A stretch of DNA of 64,000 nucleotides from Actinomycetes bacterium (GTDB taxonomy: Bacteria > Actinomycetota > Coriobacteriia > Anaerosomatales > Anaerosomataceae). Position 1 is the first letter of the stretch, and the number at the start of each line of letters is the position of its first letter. Below the pieces are notes generated by a model that saw nothing but the letters and a program-made list of their open reading frames with translations, was not told where the DNA came from and did no database searches. Made by a program: the position numbers and the translations under genes. This document shows positions 9,270-17,630 of the stretch, piece after piece. The stretch lies in NCBI GenBank assembly GCA_022839745.1, contig JALHJB010000004.1:101139-165138 (forward strand), written 5' to 3'.

Positions 9270-9841
9270 GCCACAGTCACCTCCGCAAACGCACGATCGA
9301 CCGACGCCCAGTTGGCATCGATCATCTCCTGACCGAACTTCTTGGACAGGTTCTTGGCGAGCAGGCCCTTGAACACGTCCATATCGATGACGCTCGTCAG
9401 CTTGATGAGCGCCCCGACCATCGGCGTGTTGGGGATGTCGCGCTTGATGGTGTCAAGCGCGATACCGGAGGCGTCGACGGAGGCCACGCGCACACTGTCG
9501 TTCACACCGAGCCTCGTCTTGACCTGGTCGGGAGGCGTGCAGGTGTTCACGAGGATGACGCCACCATCGTGCACGCCCTCGGCGATATCGACGATATCGA
9601 GCAGCGAGTCGTCGAGCACGATCACGATGTCGGGGTACTCGATGTTGCAGTGGATCTCGATCGGGTCGGTCGAGATACGGGTGAACGCCTTGATCGGCGC
9701 CCCCATGCGCTCGGGGCCATACTCGGGCATCGCCTGCATGTACTTGTCGGCTGCGAGTGCGGTCTCGGCGACCACTTTCGCTGCCGTGACGGCGCCCTGG
9801 CCGGCACGGGCGTGCCAGCGGATCTCCGTCAGCTGTGGCAT
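9266..9841 (-). CDS. porC: Pyruvate:ferredoxin oxidoreductase, gamma subunit
   Basis: Gamma (CoA-domain-like) subunit of 191 residues, first gene of the por operon. It opens with EIRWHARAGQGAVTAAKVVA, the family signature; TPMVGALIKLT near the C-terminus is also typical. ATG at 9841 is chosen because AGGAAGGGGGA lies just upstream and the similarity begins there; a longer in-frame extension to 9919 looks non-coding. The promoter must lie in about 9842-10019; I see no strong -10/-35 pair. Confidence 0.93.
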   Translation of the reverse strand: MPQLTEIRWHARAGQGAVTAAKVVAETALAADKYMQAMPEYGPERMGAPIKAFTRISTDPIEIHCNIEYPDIVIVLDDSLLDIVDIAEGVHDGGVILVNTCTPPDQVKTRLGVNDSVRVASVDASGIALDTIKRDIPNTPMVGALIKLTSVIDMDVFKGLLAKNLSKKFGQEMIDANWASVDRAFAEVTVA

Positions 9842-10019
9842 GGGCTCCCCCTTCCTGGGATGAGGTCGGCCGGTCGGCCGGGTTGTCGGGCGGAACGGAA
9901 TACGCCGGGTCAGGTTCACTTGATAGCCCTACAAGAGTACGCGCGTGCTCCGTGGGGGTGACCTGGGCGCCACGGCCAGCGGTGCGTCTCAATCGGTGAG
10001 CGGTAGGAAAAACCTTCCA

Positions 10020-10622
10020 CTACTCCATCTCGCGGCGCGCTTCGAGGGCCTTGCCGAGGGTGACCTCGTCCGCATACTCGAGGTCACCGCCCACCGGCAA
10101 CCCCGACGCGATGCGTGTGACACGCACACCGAGGGGCTTGAGCAGCCGCGCGAGATAGAGCGCGGTGGTCTCGCCCTCGATGTCGGGATCGGTGGCGATG
10201 ATGGCCTCGACGATACCGCCGCGACCCACACGGTCGACGAGCTCGCGCACACGCAGCTGGTCGGGCCCGATGCCGTCGATGGGCGAGATCGCTCCCTGCA
10301 AGACGTGGTACGTCCCGCGGAACTCCCCCGTCCGCTCGACCGCCACCACGTCGCGCGGCTCCTCCACCACGCACAGCATGGCGGGGTCGCGTGTAGGATC
10401 GGCGCAGATGTCGCACAGCTCGCCCTCGGCGAAGTTGAAGCAGCGCTCGCAGAAGCGGATGGAGCGCTTCACCTCCACGATGGCCTCGGCCAGACGAGCG
10501 GCCGACTCGGCATCGCCGCGAAGGATGTGGTAGGCGAGCCGCTGCGCCGACTTGGGGCCGATGCCGGGCAGCCGCTCGAGCTCCTCGAGCAGCCGCGCGA
10601 TCGGGGGCGCGTAGAACGCCAT
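10020..10622 (-). CDS. recR: Recombination mediator protein RecR
   Basis: Recombinational repair protein acting with RecF/RecO at gapped DNA. It has 200 residues, the normal length. Order: N-terminal HhH region (RLPGIGPKSAQRLAYHIL), a C4 zinc finger with C58, C61, C70 and C73, then a Toprim domain (about 81-175) with the conserved ATDPDIEGE acidic segment and a Walker-B-like C-terminal segment. It is the last gene of the ffs-dnaX-ybaB-recR block, an arrangement conserved widely in bacteria. Its start is 2 nt from the ybaB stop. Confidence 0.97.
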   Translation of the reverse strand: MAFYAPPIARLLEELERLPGIGPKSAQRLAYHILRGDAESAARLAEAIVEVKRSIRFCERCFNFAEGELCDICADPTRDPAMLCVVEEPRDVVAVERTGEFRGTYHVLQGAISPIDGIGPDQLRVRELVDRVGRGGIVEAIIATDPDIEGETTALYLARLLKPLGVRVTRIASGLPVGGDLEYADEVTLGKALEARREME

Positions 10623-10624
10623 GG

Positions 10625-10942
10625 CTAGAACAGCCCGCCCGGGAGGCCGAGCCCGCCGGTCACCGCCGACATCTTGCGTGCCGTGAGGTCCTGCGTCTGA
10701 CGCACGGCCTCGTTCACGGCGGCGGCGACCATGTCCTCGAGCATCGAGATGTCGTCGGCGTCAACGGCCGCCGGGTCGATCATGACCGACTCCACTTTGA
10801 GCTCGCCGGTCATCACGACCTTCACCGCGCCGCCGCCCACCGAGGCCTCGACGCGCTCGTCCTTGAGCTCCTCCTGGACGCGAGCCATGTCGGCCTGCAT
10901 CTTCTGGGCCTGCTTCATCACGTTCTGCATGTTCGGCTTCAC
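10625..10942 (-). CDS. YbaB/EbfC family nucleoid-associated protein
   Basis: Small DNA-binding protein of about 105 residues. The coiled N-terminus reads MQNVMKQAQKMQADMARVQE, matching the family, and the C-terminus is the usual glycine-rich GGLGLPGGLF. I chose GTG at 10942 because GGAG lies 6 nt upstream; ATG at 10930 is an alternative. The gene sits between dnaX and recR, its classical neighbours, and is probably co-transcribed with them. Confidence 0.94.
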   Translation of the reverse strand: MKPNMQNVMKQAQKMQADMARVQEELKDERVEASVGGGAVKVVMTGELKVESVMIDPAAVDADDISMLEDMVAAAVNEAVRQTQDLTARKMSAVTGGLGLPGGLF

Positions 10943-10961
10943 GCGCTCTCCAATCACCCTG

Positions 10962-12800
10962 CTAGATGGTCTCGTGTTCTTCGCTGACATCGTCTATCAG
11001 TTCCCCGCCGAGCTCGGCGAGAACGGCCGCTTCAAGATCGTCGGGGTCCTCACCCGGGGCCACCGGCCGGGCTGCCGATGCGGCCGCAGGCGCTCCGGCG
11101 GCGGTCACGGGCTCCTGCGGTGCGCGCACAGGAGGCTGCGCGGGCGGGTCGCACGGTGCGGGCGTGGAGCCGCTTGACCCACCCTGCCGCCCGAGCCGGT
11201 ACTCCACGGGCGGCTCCTGGCCAAGAACGGCACGCACGGCGCGGCGCAGCACGCTCACCGTCTCCGACTCGCGCGCGAGATCGAGCGCGAAACGCTGGTC
11301 GGCGGGAAACTCGACGACCAGGGTGCCGCCCACGATCTCGGCCTCTGTGCCGCTGAAGATGTGCGCACGGGGGGCGCGGATCTTCTTGATCTCGGCGAGC
11401 ACCGCCGGCCACGCGCGTTTCACAGCCGCCACGTCGAACGGAGCGCCCGCCGGTGACGACGCACGCGCACCCGGAGCCGGAGCGGCGTCACGCGCAGCGG
11501 TCTCGGGCGCGGGGGCCGGTGCCGGCTCGGGTTTCGGCGGCGCGGTTGGCGCCGCGGGCGGTGCGGCCGGCACGGCCGCGACAGGCTCGGCCTGCGCGGG
11601 AACGCTGGCCGCGGGACGGACGGCGATGCTCGCCGGAGCGGTGAACTCCACCAGCGGAGCACCAGCCTCGAGCGCGTCGATCCGCTCGGCGAGCGATTCG
11701 AGCGTGAGATCGCTATGCGGCCGCGCCATGCGGGTCATGGCCACCTCCACAGCCAGCCTCTGGTCGGCCGCGTAGCGGAGCTCGGTACTGAGCCGCTCGA
11801 GGATCTCGAGCACCCTGCCGATACGGTCCACCCCGAATCCGGCGGCCTGGCTCTGCATCCTGCCGAGGTCGCGCGATGTCGTGTCGATGGCGACGTCCGC
11901 GCCCACCGCGGCGAGCACGAACAGATCGCGGAAGTGCTTCACGAGCCCCTTCACGAACTCGCCCATGTCGATACCGGTATCGGCGAGCTGCGCGACGAAC
12001 CGGAACGCGCCGGCGATGTCGCGCTCAAGGACCAGGGAGGCCGCCTCGAAGAGCGCATCGGCATCGACCTCGCCGAGCAGGCTCTCCACGTCCTCCATAC
12101 GGATCACGCCGCCGCCGAAGGAGGCCAGCTGCTCGAGTGTGGTGATCGCGTCACGCATGCCGCCAAGTGCGTGCTTGGCGATCAGCGTGAGCGCGCCATC
12201 CGGCACGTCTACCGATTCGGCGTTGCAGATCGTGCGGAGCCGTCCCACGATGTCCTCGACCGAGAGGCGTCTGAAATCGAACCGCTGACACCGCGAGTGG
12301 ATGGTCTCCGGTACCTTGTGCGGGTGCGTGGTGCACAGGATGAACGCCGTACGCGCCGGCGGTTCCTCGAGCGACTTCAGCAATGCGTTGAACGCCGAGG
12401 TGGAGAGCATGTGCACCTCGTCGATGATGTACACCTTCCACCCGCCACGCGACGACGCGTAGTTGAGCCGTCCGATGATCTGCTCCCGGACGTCGTCCAC
12501 ACCCGTGCGCGACGCCGCGTCGAGCTCGTAGACGTCGGGGTGGGTCCCCTCGGCGATGGCGCGGCACTGCTCGCAGGTGTCGTCGGGAGTGGCGGTGGGA
12601 CCCTGCTCACAGTTGAGGGCCTTTGCCAGGATACGCGCGGTGGTGGTCTTGCCGGTACCACGGGGCCCGGTGAACAGGTACGCGTGCGCCACCGCGCCCT
12701 CGGCTACGGCGTTACGCAGCGTCTGCTCGATGTGCGGCTGCCCGACGACGTCCTCGAAGGTCTGCGGACGGTACTTTCGGTACCAGGAGAGATGCGTCAT
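10962..12800 (-). CDS. dnaX: DNA polymerase III subunit gamma/tau
   Basis: Clamp-loader ATPase subunit, 612 residues. The AAA+ module (about 1-240) has Walker A GPRGTGKTT (residues 45-53), zinc-binding Cys C64, C76 and C79, DEVHMLS (Walker B) and the sensor region. A helical collar domain follows to about residue 370, then an Ala/Pro-rich linker (roughly 390-460) and a C-terminal tau-like region. No obvious ribosomal frameshift slippery run was noticed, so separate gamma and tau products cannot be asserted. ATG at 12800 has GAGGAG upstream. It lies directly downstream of the SRP RNA gene. Confidence 0.96.
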   Translation of the reverse strand: MTHLSWYRKYRPQTFEDVVGQPHIEQTLRNAVAEGAVAHAYLFTGPRGTGKTTTARILAKALNCEQGPTATPDDTCEQCRAIAEGTHPDVYELDAASRTGVDDVREQIIGRLNYASSRGGWKVYIIDEVHMLSTSAFNALLKSLEEPPARTAFILCTTHPHKVPETIHSRCQRFDFRRLSVEDIVGRLRTICNAESVDVPDGALTLIAKHALGGMRDAITTLEQLASFGGGVIRMEDVESLLGEVDADALFEAASLVLERDIAGAFRFVAQLADTGIDMGEFVKGLVKHFRDLFVLAAVGADVAIDTTSRDLGRMQSQAAGFGVDRIGRVLEILERLSTELRYAADQRLAVEVAMTRMARPHSDLTLESLAERIDALEAGAPLVEFTAPASIAVRPAASVPAQAEPVAAVPAAPPAAPTAPPKPEPAPAPAPETAARDAAPAPGARASSPAGAPFDVAAVKRAWPAVLAEIKKIRAPRAHIFSGTEAEIVGGTLVVEFPADQRFALDLARESETVSVLRRAVRAVLGQEPPVEYRLGRQGGSSGSTPAPCDPPAQPPVRAPQEPVTAAGAPAAASAARPVAPGEDPDDLEAAVLAELGGELIDDVSEEHETI

Positions 12801-12859
12801 GAAGCGTGGCTCCTCGGGATGGTTCGGGCGGCCCGGACGGTGCGGACCGGGCTAGAGCG

Positions 12860-12992
12860 TACCGCGCTCCGGCGCTCGGAACCAGGTCCCGGACACCCGG
12901 CAGAGGCCGCTTATGGCTGCTTCCTTCCGGACCTGACCAGGTTCACGACATACCGCCGCCCGAGACCTGGATCAGAGCGCCGGAGCGCGGTC
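12860..12992 (-). ncRNA. ffs: Signal recognition particle RNA (small bacterial type)
   Basis: On the minus strand this contains the invariant SRP RNA apical segment CAGGTCCGGAAGGAAGCAGC. The ends form a perfect 17-bp helix (plus-strand 12861-12877 pairs with 12975-12991), followed by a CCAGGTC/GACCTGG helix, giving the expected hairpin of about 130 nt. The RNA scaffolds Ffh and stimulates its GTPase during membrane targeting. A TATACT -10 lies at 12997-13002 at the right distance from the 5' end. Ends are estimated from pairing, within a few bases. Confidence 0.93.
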
Positions 12993-12996
12993 TTAC

Positions 12997-13002
12997 AGTA
13001 TA
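12997..13002 (-). promoter_or_regulatory. -10 element of the SRP RNA promoter
   Basis: TATACT on the minus strand, ending about 5-7 nt before the predicted RNA 5' end. No convincing -35 hexamer is visible at the usual distance in this very GC-rich stretch. Confidence 0.6.
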
Positions 13003-13055
13003 GGGGGTCGCGTTCGGTCGCGCGAGTGCGTCGGGCCCGGACGCGCGCGAGTACC

Positions 13056-13424
13056 TCAGACGGACAACAGCCGCTCCACGAGGCCCAGCAGCTCATCGCC
13101 GTTGATCGGCTTGGTCACGTACATGTCGCATCCCGCGGCCATCGCCTTGTCGTGATCGCCCCGCATGGAGTGTGCGGTGACAGCGATGACCGGGATATCC
13201 CTGAACCGCTCATCGGCCTTGATGCGCCGCGTGGCTTCGTACCCGTCGATGATCGGGAGCTGCATGTCCATGAGGATGAGATCCGGCTTGCGCCGCTCGA
13301 GCGCCGCAAGCGCCTCGGCGCCATCCACAGCGGCCTCGATCTCGTACCCGCGATTCTCCAGCAGATAGGTGACCAGATACCTGTTCTGGGGATGGTCTTC
13401 GACAAGCAGGATGTGCGACGCCAT
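13056..13424 (-). CDS. Single-domain response regulator (CheY-like receiver)
   Basis: Stand-alone receiver of 122 residues. Acidic residues lie near E9/D10, the phospho-acceptor is D53 in LILMDMQLPI, T83 is in AVTAHS, and K105 is in VTKPING. The GGAGGAG ribosome-binding site sits 5 nt before ATG. The sequence resembles receivers found in hybrid kinases and polar-localisation regulators (DivK-like), but no output domain or cognate kinase is adjacent, so its partner is unknown. Confidence 0.92.
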   Translation of the reverse strand: MASHILLVEDHPQNRYLVTYLLENRGYEIEAAVDGAEALAALERRKPDLILMDMQLPIIDGYEATRRIKADERFRDIPVIAVTAHSMRGDHDKAMAAGCDMYVTKPINGDELLGLVERLLSV

Positions 13425-13483
13425 GGTCTCCTCCGCCGGTAGGGGACGATGCGATTATACCCCCCCGCATATCCGCGATTCGG

Positions 13484-14290
13484 TTATGAGTGCAGCGATC
13501 CCCCACCGCAGAAGAGCGAATGGGCATTTCGGTACAACACCTGCTCAAGCTCCTGGTCATCGAGCCCGATCCGGCGCAGGTGCGCGACTTCGGCCCCCGC
13601 GTCGGCCCACGGCCCGTCGGAGCCGAACATCACCCGCTCGACACCATGATCGCGGATCAGCGACAGGAGTTGTTCGTCGGCGAGATTGCCCGGCACGTAC
13701 GCTGTGTCGAGGTACACCTCGCGCCCGAGCAGGTGCTCCCGCACCTCGTCCCAGTAGCGGTAGCTCCCCATGTGCGCAAGCACGCACCTGAGCGTCGGCC
13801 ACGAGTCGAGCATCTGCGCGAACGCCGCAGGATGGGCCTCGGTGCCTTCGTCGATCACGAATCCGCCCGCGTGGAACAAGATGAGCATCCCATTCTGAAC
13901 GACAGCGTCGTAGATGGGGTCCATGCGTGACTCCTCGGGTGAGAAGTCCTGGTTCTGCGAGTGCAGCTTGATGCCTCGCACGCCAAGCGAAGCCAGACGC
14001 GCGATCTCCTCGGCGGGCTCGGGAAAGTCGGGGTGCATCGCGCCGAGCGGGACGATGCGCGGGTCATTGATCGCGGTGACCCACTCGTTGATGGACCGCA
14101 CCTGCGACGGGCGCGTTGCCACCGGCGCGAGTACCGAACGCTCGATCCCGTGACGCTCCATCGCCTCCAACAGCCCGCGCACGGTGCCGTCGTAGTACGA
14201 GCGCACGCCCACGTGCTCCGCGAGGCGACCGACGGCCACGGCCGCCAGTTCGTCCGGGAACGCGTGCGTATGCGCATCGATGATCGGCAT
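13484..14290 (-). CDS. Amidohydrolase family protein (TIM-barrel metal hydrolase)
   Basis: Predicted metal-dependent hydrolase or decarboxylase of the amidohydrolase_2 type, 268 residues. The N-terminal metal motif is IDAHTHAFPDE; later metal ligands probably include H in IKLHSQNQDF, H in LILFHAGGF, HMGSYRYWD and the Asp in MFGSDGPWAD. ATG at 14290 follows a GGAGG site; the longer open frame upstream overlaps the divergent regulator and is not coding. Substrate unknown. Confidence 0.88.
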   Translation of the reverse strand: MPIIDAHTHAFPDELAAVAVGRLAEHVGVRSYYDGTVRGLLEAMERHGIERSVLAPVATRPSQVRSINEWVTAINDPRIVPLGAMHPDFPEPAEEIARLASLGVRGIKLHSQNQDFSPEESRMDPIYDAVVQNGMLILFHAGGFVIDEGTEAHPAAFAQMLDSWPTLRCVLAHMGSYRYWDEVREHLLGREVYLDTAYVPGNLADEQLLSLIRDHGVERVMFGSDGPWADAGAEVAHLRRIGLDDQELEQVLYRNAHSLFCGGGSLHS

Positions 14291-14390
14291 CGGTCCTCCA
14301 CTCCCGGTACGCGGGTGAGCGCACCCGAACAGCCAGTCTACCGCACCGGCGACGCCTTGTGCCCCGCTTGCGCCCGGTGACCGCTGCGCG

Positions 14391-14409
14391 TACTGTTCAT
14401 TACACAGTA
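14391..14409. promoter_or_regulatory. Palindromic operator candidate, TACTGT-N7-ACAGTA
   Basis: A perfect 6-bp inverted repeat with a 7-bp spacer lies in the 138-bp gap between the amidohydrolase gene and the divergent PadR gene, 20 bp before the PadR ATG. PadR regulators commonly bind such dyads (ATGT-N8-ACAT type) in their own promoters, so autorepression is the simplest reading. Confidence 0.55.
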
Positions 14410-14428
14410 TCCGAGGGACGGGAAGCGC

Positions 14429-14797
14429 ATGGCACGACGTGCGGAGTCGGCACCGGGCGACGAGTTCGCCTCCTGGTCGACCCAGTTGCGCAAAGGGATC
14501 GTGGAGCTGATGATCCTCCGACTCGTGGAGCACGACGCGCTCTACGGATATGCCATCGTGCGCGAGCTCAAGGAGCGCGGCGGGCTCGTTGCCGGCGAGG
14601 GCACGGTCTACCCGGTGCTGCGGCGCCTCGAGGCGGACGGGCTCGTGAGCGCTTCCTGGTCGGACGAGGGGCCCGCTGGTCCGCGCAAGTACTACCGCAT
14701 CACCGCCGCTGGTGAGGAGTTCCTCGGCAGAGCGTGGCTTGAGTGGGAGACCATCGCGGGGGCGATGACCGAACTCGGGGGGAAGAAGCGCCCATGA
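14429..14797 (+). CDS. PadR-family transcriptional regulator
   Basis: Winged-helix regulator of 122 residues. The core has LRKGIVELMILRLVEHDALY, GYAIVRELKERGG, the EGTVYPVLRRLEADGLV recognition/wing region and RKYYRITAAGEE. GAGGGACGGGAAG precedes ATG. The stop overlaps the next gene by 4 bp (ATGA), an RDD-domain protein with an N-terminal HAAS-like segment; PadR plus DUF1700/HAAS membrane protein is a recurrent two-gene module. Probably controls its own promoter through the dyad upstream. Confidence 0.92.
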   Translation: MARRAESAPGDEFASWSTQLRKGIVELMILRLVEHDALYGYAIVRELKERGGLVAGEGTVYPVLRRLEADGLVSASWSDEGPAGPRKYYRITAAGEEFLGRAWLEWETIAGAMTELGGKKRP

Positions 14798-15564
14798 CCG
14801 GGACGCGACACGCAAGCGTTGAACGGTATCTTGCCGAGGTGCGCCGGGGACTGCGTGGGCTGCCGCCCGATGACGCCGCCGACACGGTTGAGGAGATCCG
14901 CGCGCACCTGACGGAAGAGATAGCCGAGCGCGGCGACGTTGCCGCCGTGCTCGAGGGATTCGGCGACCCGGCGGCGGTGGCCTCCGAGATCGTGGAGCGG
15001 CGCGTGCGACCGGAGGAAGGGCCCTGCGTGCCGCAGGCCTCGCTTGGCAGGCGCTACAGCGCCTGGGCGACCGACGTGGTGATCGGGCTCGGCCCGATGC
15101 TGCTCGTGCCGACGGCGCTCACCTTCTCCTCTCTGGCGGAAGGCCCGACCGGGGTCACGCCGCTGCCGGTGTGGATCCAGATGGCCGAGCATGTGGCGTA
15201 CTGGTGGCTGAAGGCGCTCGGATACACGGATCTGGCGGCACCGGCTCCGATGAGCGCGGGCCAGTGGCTGCTCGCCGCTGCCCTCGTGGCCTGGGCCGTC
15301 TTCTACTGGCTCGTGCTCAGGCGTGCGCGTTCGGCGAGCGTGGGCATGTGGATGACCGGCCTGCGCGGAGTGCGGCTCAACGACGACCGCATCGTAGTGC
15401 GCGAGCGCGACATCGCACAGACCCCGCCGCCGCTCGGCGCCGGACGCAGCCGGTGGTGGATACTCCTCGCTGCGATACCCACCGGCTGCCTGTGCATCCT
15501 TCTGCTCATCTACTACCTCTGGATGTGCATTGGCCCGTTCCTGCCGCCGCGCATCCTCGGCTGA
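14794..15564 (+). CDS. HAAS/DUF1700-RDD membrane protein
   Basis: 256 residues. The N-terminal 70 residues (SVERYLAEVRRGLRGLPP through GFGDPAAVASEIVE) match the HAAS/DUF1700 helical signalling domain that often accompanies PadR. Then an RDD domain begins at LGRRYSAWATDVVIG, with further segments at about 155-175 and MWMTGLRGVRLND, and a last hydrophobic helix near the C-terminus. Translationally coupled to the PadR gene. Function beyond a membrane partner of the regulator is unknown. Confidence 0.85.
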   Translation: MTGTRHASVERYLAEVRRGLRGLPPDDAADTVEEIRAHLTEEIAERGDVAAVLEGFGDPAAVASEIVERRVRPEEGPCVPQASLGRRYSAWATDVVIGLGPMLLVPTALTFSSLAEGPTGVTPLPVWIQMAEHVAYWWLKALGYTDLAAPAPMSAGQWLLAAALVAWAVFYWLVLRRARSASVGMWMTGLRGVRLNDDRIVVRERDIAQTPPPLGAGRSRWWILLAAIPTGCLCILLLIYYLWMCIGPFLPPRILG

Positions 15565-15573
15565 TCGGGCGCT

Positions 15574-16152
15574 ATTGTCCGGCAATCTGGGCCTGCATGC
15601 GCCTGGCGAGCCACCATGCCGCCGCGCCGAGCGTGACGGTGATGGCCAAGGCCACCGCGAGCTCCCCCCACACCGCGGAGAGTCCTTGTCCCATCACGGA
15701 GACCTGCCATATGGGCTCGATGATCCAGTACAGCGGCCGTTATGGCCGAATCGCCGTCATCGACGATCCCCAGCCGTGGCGCTCTCGGTCTTCCAGAGTT
15801 CGAGCGAGCCCTCGATCACACCCCGCAGCCGCTCCTCGTTCTCGAGCTCGACGACTGTGAGCCCTTCCTCTTCGGCGGCAAGATCCAGGCCGTCGAGTTC
15901 GGCGAGCTGCTCCTCGGTGACACCCATCTCGATGAGCGTGCCCTTGGCCTCACCGATCATCTCGTCTATCGACGGGTAGACGGCAAGCGTGATGGACTCG
16001 TCCACGGAGTCGGGAAGCGCATGGAAGACGAACGGCACGGCCACCAACACAACAAGCGTGAGCCCGAGGAAGACCAGGTCGCGCGAGTACGCCGTAAGCT
16101 CCTTCTTCAGAAGCGCGCCCACGATCGCGGCGCGCGAGACGGTGCAGCTCAT
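15574..16152 (-). pseudogene. ABC-2 transporter permease with internal deletion
   Basis: The 5' part (16152 to about 15760) encodes a cytoplasmic start, one TM helix (FLGLTLVVLVAVPFVFHALP) and about 90 extracytoplasmic residues. The 3' part (to the TAG at 15574) encodes a C-terminal segment with a last TM helix (ELAVALAITVTLGAAAWWLA) in another frame. The several TM helices expected between are absent, and the two parts meet near 15740-15760 with a frame change. It follows an ATPase remnant in the usual ATPase-permease order. It cannot make a functional permease. Confidence 0.8.
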
Positions 16153-16416
16153 CCCTCAAGCCCCTACCCGTGAGCTGGATGAAGACCTGGTCCAGTGTCG
16201 CCTCCTCGGTGTGGATCGTCAGAAGGCCGGGGCTGGCGGCAAGCTTGGCGAGCTTGGCCGAGGAACCGTCGCCGTCGAGGGGGAGGACTTCCTCGCGGAC
16301 GCCGTCGCCGTCGCGCAGCCGCACCTTCACCGAGCGCGTGCCGTACTTGAGCTTCAGGTTCTCGGCCGTATCGAGCGCCACGATCCGGCCCTCGTTGATG
16401 AACGCAACGCGGTCCG
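16140..16416 (-). pseudogene. 3' remnant of an ABC-2 transporter ATPase
   Basis: The frame reads DRVAFINEGRIVALDTAENL and continues to TLDQVFIQLTGRG, which is the C-terminal tail of an ABC-2-type ATPase after the H-loop. Walker A, signature and Walker B are all missing. The upstream edge (about 16416) is fused out of frame to a MarR/GbsR-like regulator. The expected stop near 16145 is not in this frame either, suggesting an additional 1-nt frameshift; an in-frame TGA would appear one base away just before the permease ATG. Confidence 0.78.
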
Positions 16417-16752
16417 GGTGATGCGCCGGATGTGCCCAGTGGCCGCTATCTTGCGGGCGAGCACGTCACCCCACCGCCCCTTGAGCATCCGGTAGTGCGC
16501 CTCCCGCGTGCCGGGGACCCGGTACCGCTCCACGAGTTCGACCCCCACCAGGAACCGCATCGCGTTGCTGATGGACGCCCTGGAGACTCCAAGCTGGTCG
16601 ATCAGCTCCATTGTCGAGAGTCCTTCGCCTTCGGCGAGCGTGAGCGCCGCATACACCCGCGCGATCACGTGCGGGAAGCCGACCGCCTCGAGCAGTCCGG
16701 AGAGACGTCCGATCGGCTCGCCGCGCTGGTCGGCCACCGGTTGCTCGGCCAT
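16354..16752 (-). pseudogene. GbsR/MarR-type regulator truncated by fusion
   Basis: The 5' 110 codons look intact: ATG at 16752 after GAGGAGG, then a winged-helix region with STMELIDQLGVSRASISNAM and FLVGVELVERYRVPGTREAH. Homology stops near GHIRRIT at about 16420, where the frame runs into ATPase DNA out of frame and ends at 16354. GbsR-like regulators normally carry a C-terminal helical segment that is missing here. The DNA-binding half might still be made. Regulators of this type often precede ABC-2 transporter operons, so the deletion removed the junction of one such operon. Confidence 0.75.
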
Positions 16753-16808
16753 GCGATGCCTCCTCGACGTGAGCGTACGGGCAGGTGAACAGCCATGCAT
16801 ATGGGGGG

Positions 16809-16836
16809 ATTCTATCAACTTCCAGAAACTTCTAAA
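16809..16836 (-). promoter_or_regulatory. Probable promoter/operator of the truncated regulator
   Basis: On the minus strand TTTAGA (-35 like) and TAGAAT (-10) are 16 bp apart, the only AT-rich block in this 246-bp gap. The spacer carries two similar GAAGTT elements (AGAAGTTTC and GGAAGTT) that could be the operator. The rest of 16753-16998 shows nothing else recognisable; the zinc-ribbon gene promoter is not evident. Confidence 0.45.
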
Positions 16837-16998
16837 CGATGTGAATGCTGAAGTCGAAGCGGCCAGCCTTTCGCGGTGCGACCCCTTGTGCGTCATGGCA
16901 GCCGACGTGCGCGTAAGCCTCACGGTATGATGAGCTCAGGTGCTCACTCGCATGAGGTGAGGTGGGCGCTGACGAGGTGATCGACGAAGGGGGTCGTC

Positions 16999-17628
16999 AT
17001 GAGCAACGGAGTTGTCGGGTACTGCGGTTCGTGCGGAGGTCAGCTGCATGCGGGTGACGCGTTCTGCACCACGTGCGGGACCCCTGTGGCCGCGGCCGCG
17101 CCGCAAGCACCTTCCGCGCCACCCGCAGCTGCGCAACCCACGGCCGTCGCCCCCTCCCCCGCCCCCGGCGAGCAGGTCCTCGCCGTCATCGGCGGGCTCA
17201 CGCTCGTGGGCGGCTTCATGGGCCTCAAGCAGAAGGCGTACACACTGATCGTCACAGAGCGCCGTCTGGTGTTCGCCGAGATCACAAAGGAGAAGGCGAC
17301 AGCCGCGGTCAATGCGGCACGCGACCAGGCGAAAGCCGAGGGCAAGGGCTTCTTCGGGCAGTGGGGCGCCCAGATCGCATCAGCTGGGAGCTACAACGAC
17401 GCGTACTGGCAGATGTCGCCCGACGCGGCGCTTGCCGAGACGCCCGGCAACTGGGCTATCGAGCGCTCGCAGTACCAGGGCGCGAAGTTCCGGACGGGGA
17501 TGTCCGACGAGAACACCAACACACCGGACGTGCTCACGATCAAGGCGTCGACCGGCAAGTGGAAGTTCAACGTATCGGGCAGCCTGAGCGCGCTGAAGAA
17601 GACCTTCAGGGAAGTCGGGCTCGCGTAA
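16999..17628 (+). CDS. Zinc-ribbon protein with PH-like C-terminal domain
   Basis: 209 residues. An N-terminal zinc ribbon has YCGSCG and FCTTCGTP. An Ala/Pro linker (about 33-56) follows, then a hydrophobic stretch (VLAVIGGLTLVGGFMGL) and a domain with YTLIVTERRLVFAEIT, the beginning of a bPH-type fold, ending in an amphipathic LSALKKTFREVGL helix. Role unknown; these proteins are common in Actinobacteria and may be membrane-associated. The ATPase gene starts 3 nt after its stop. Confidence 0.8.
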   Translation: MSNGVVGYCGSCGGQLHAGDAFCTTCGTPVAAAAPQAPSAPPAAAQPTAVAPSPAPGEQVLAVIGGLTLVGGFMGLKQKAYTLIVTERRLVFAEITKEKATAAVNAARDQAKAEGKGFFGQWGAQIASAGSYNDAYWQMSPDAALAETPGNWAIERSQYQGAKFRTGMSDENTNTPDVLTIKASTGKWKFNVSGSLSALKKTFREVGLA

Positions 17629-17630
17629 GC

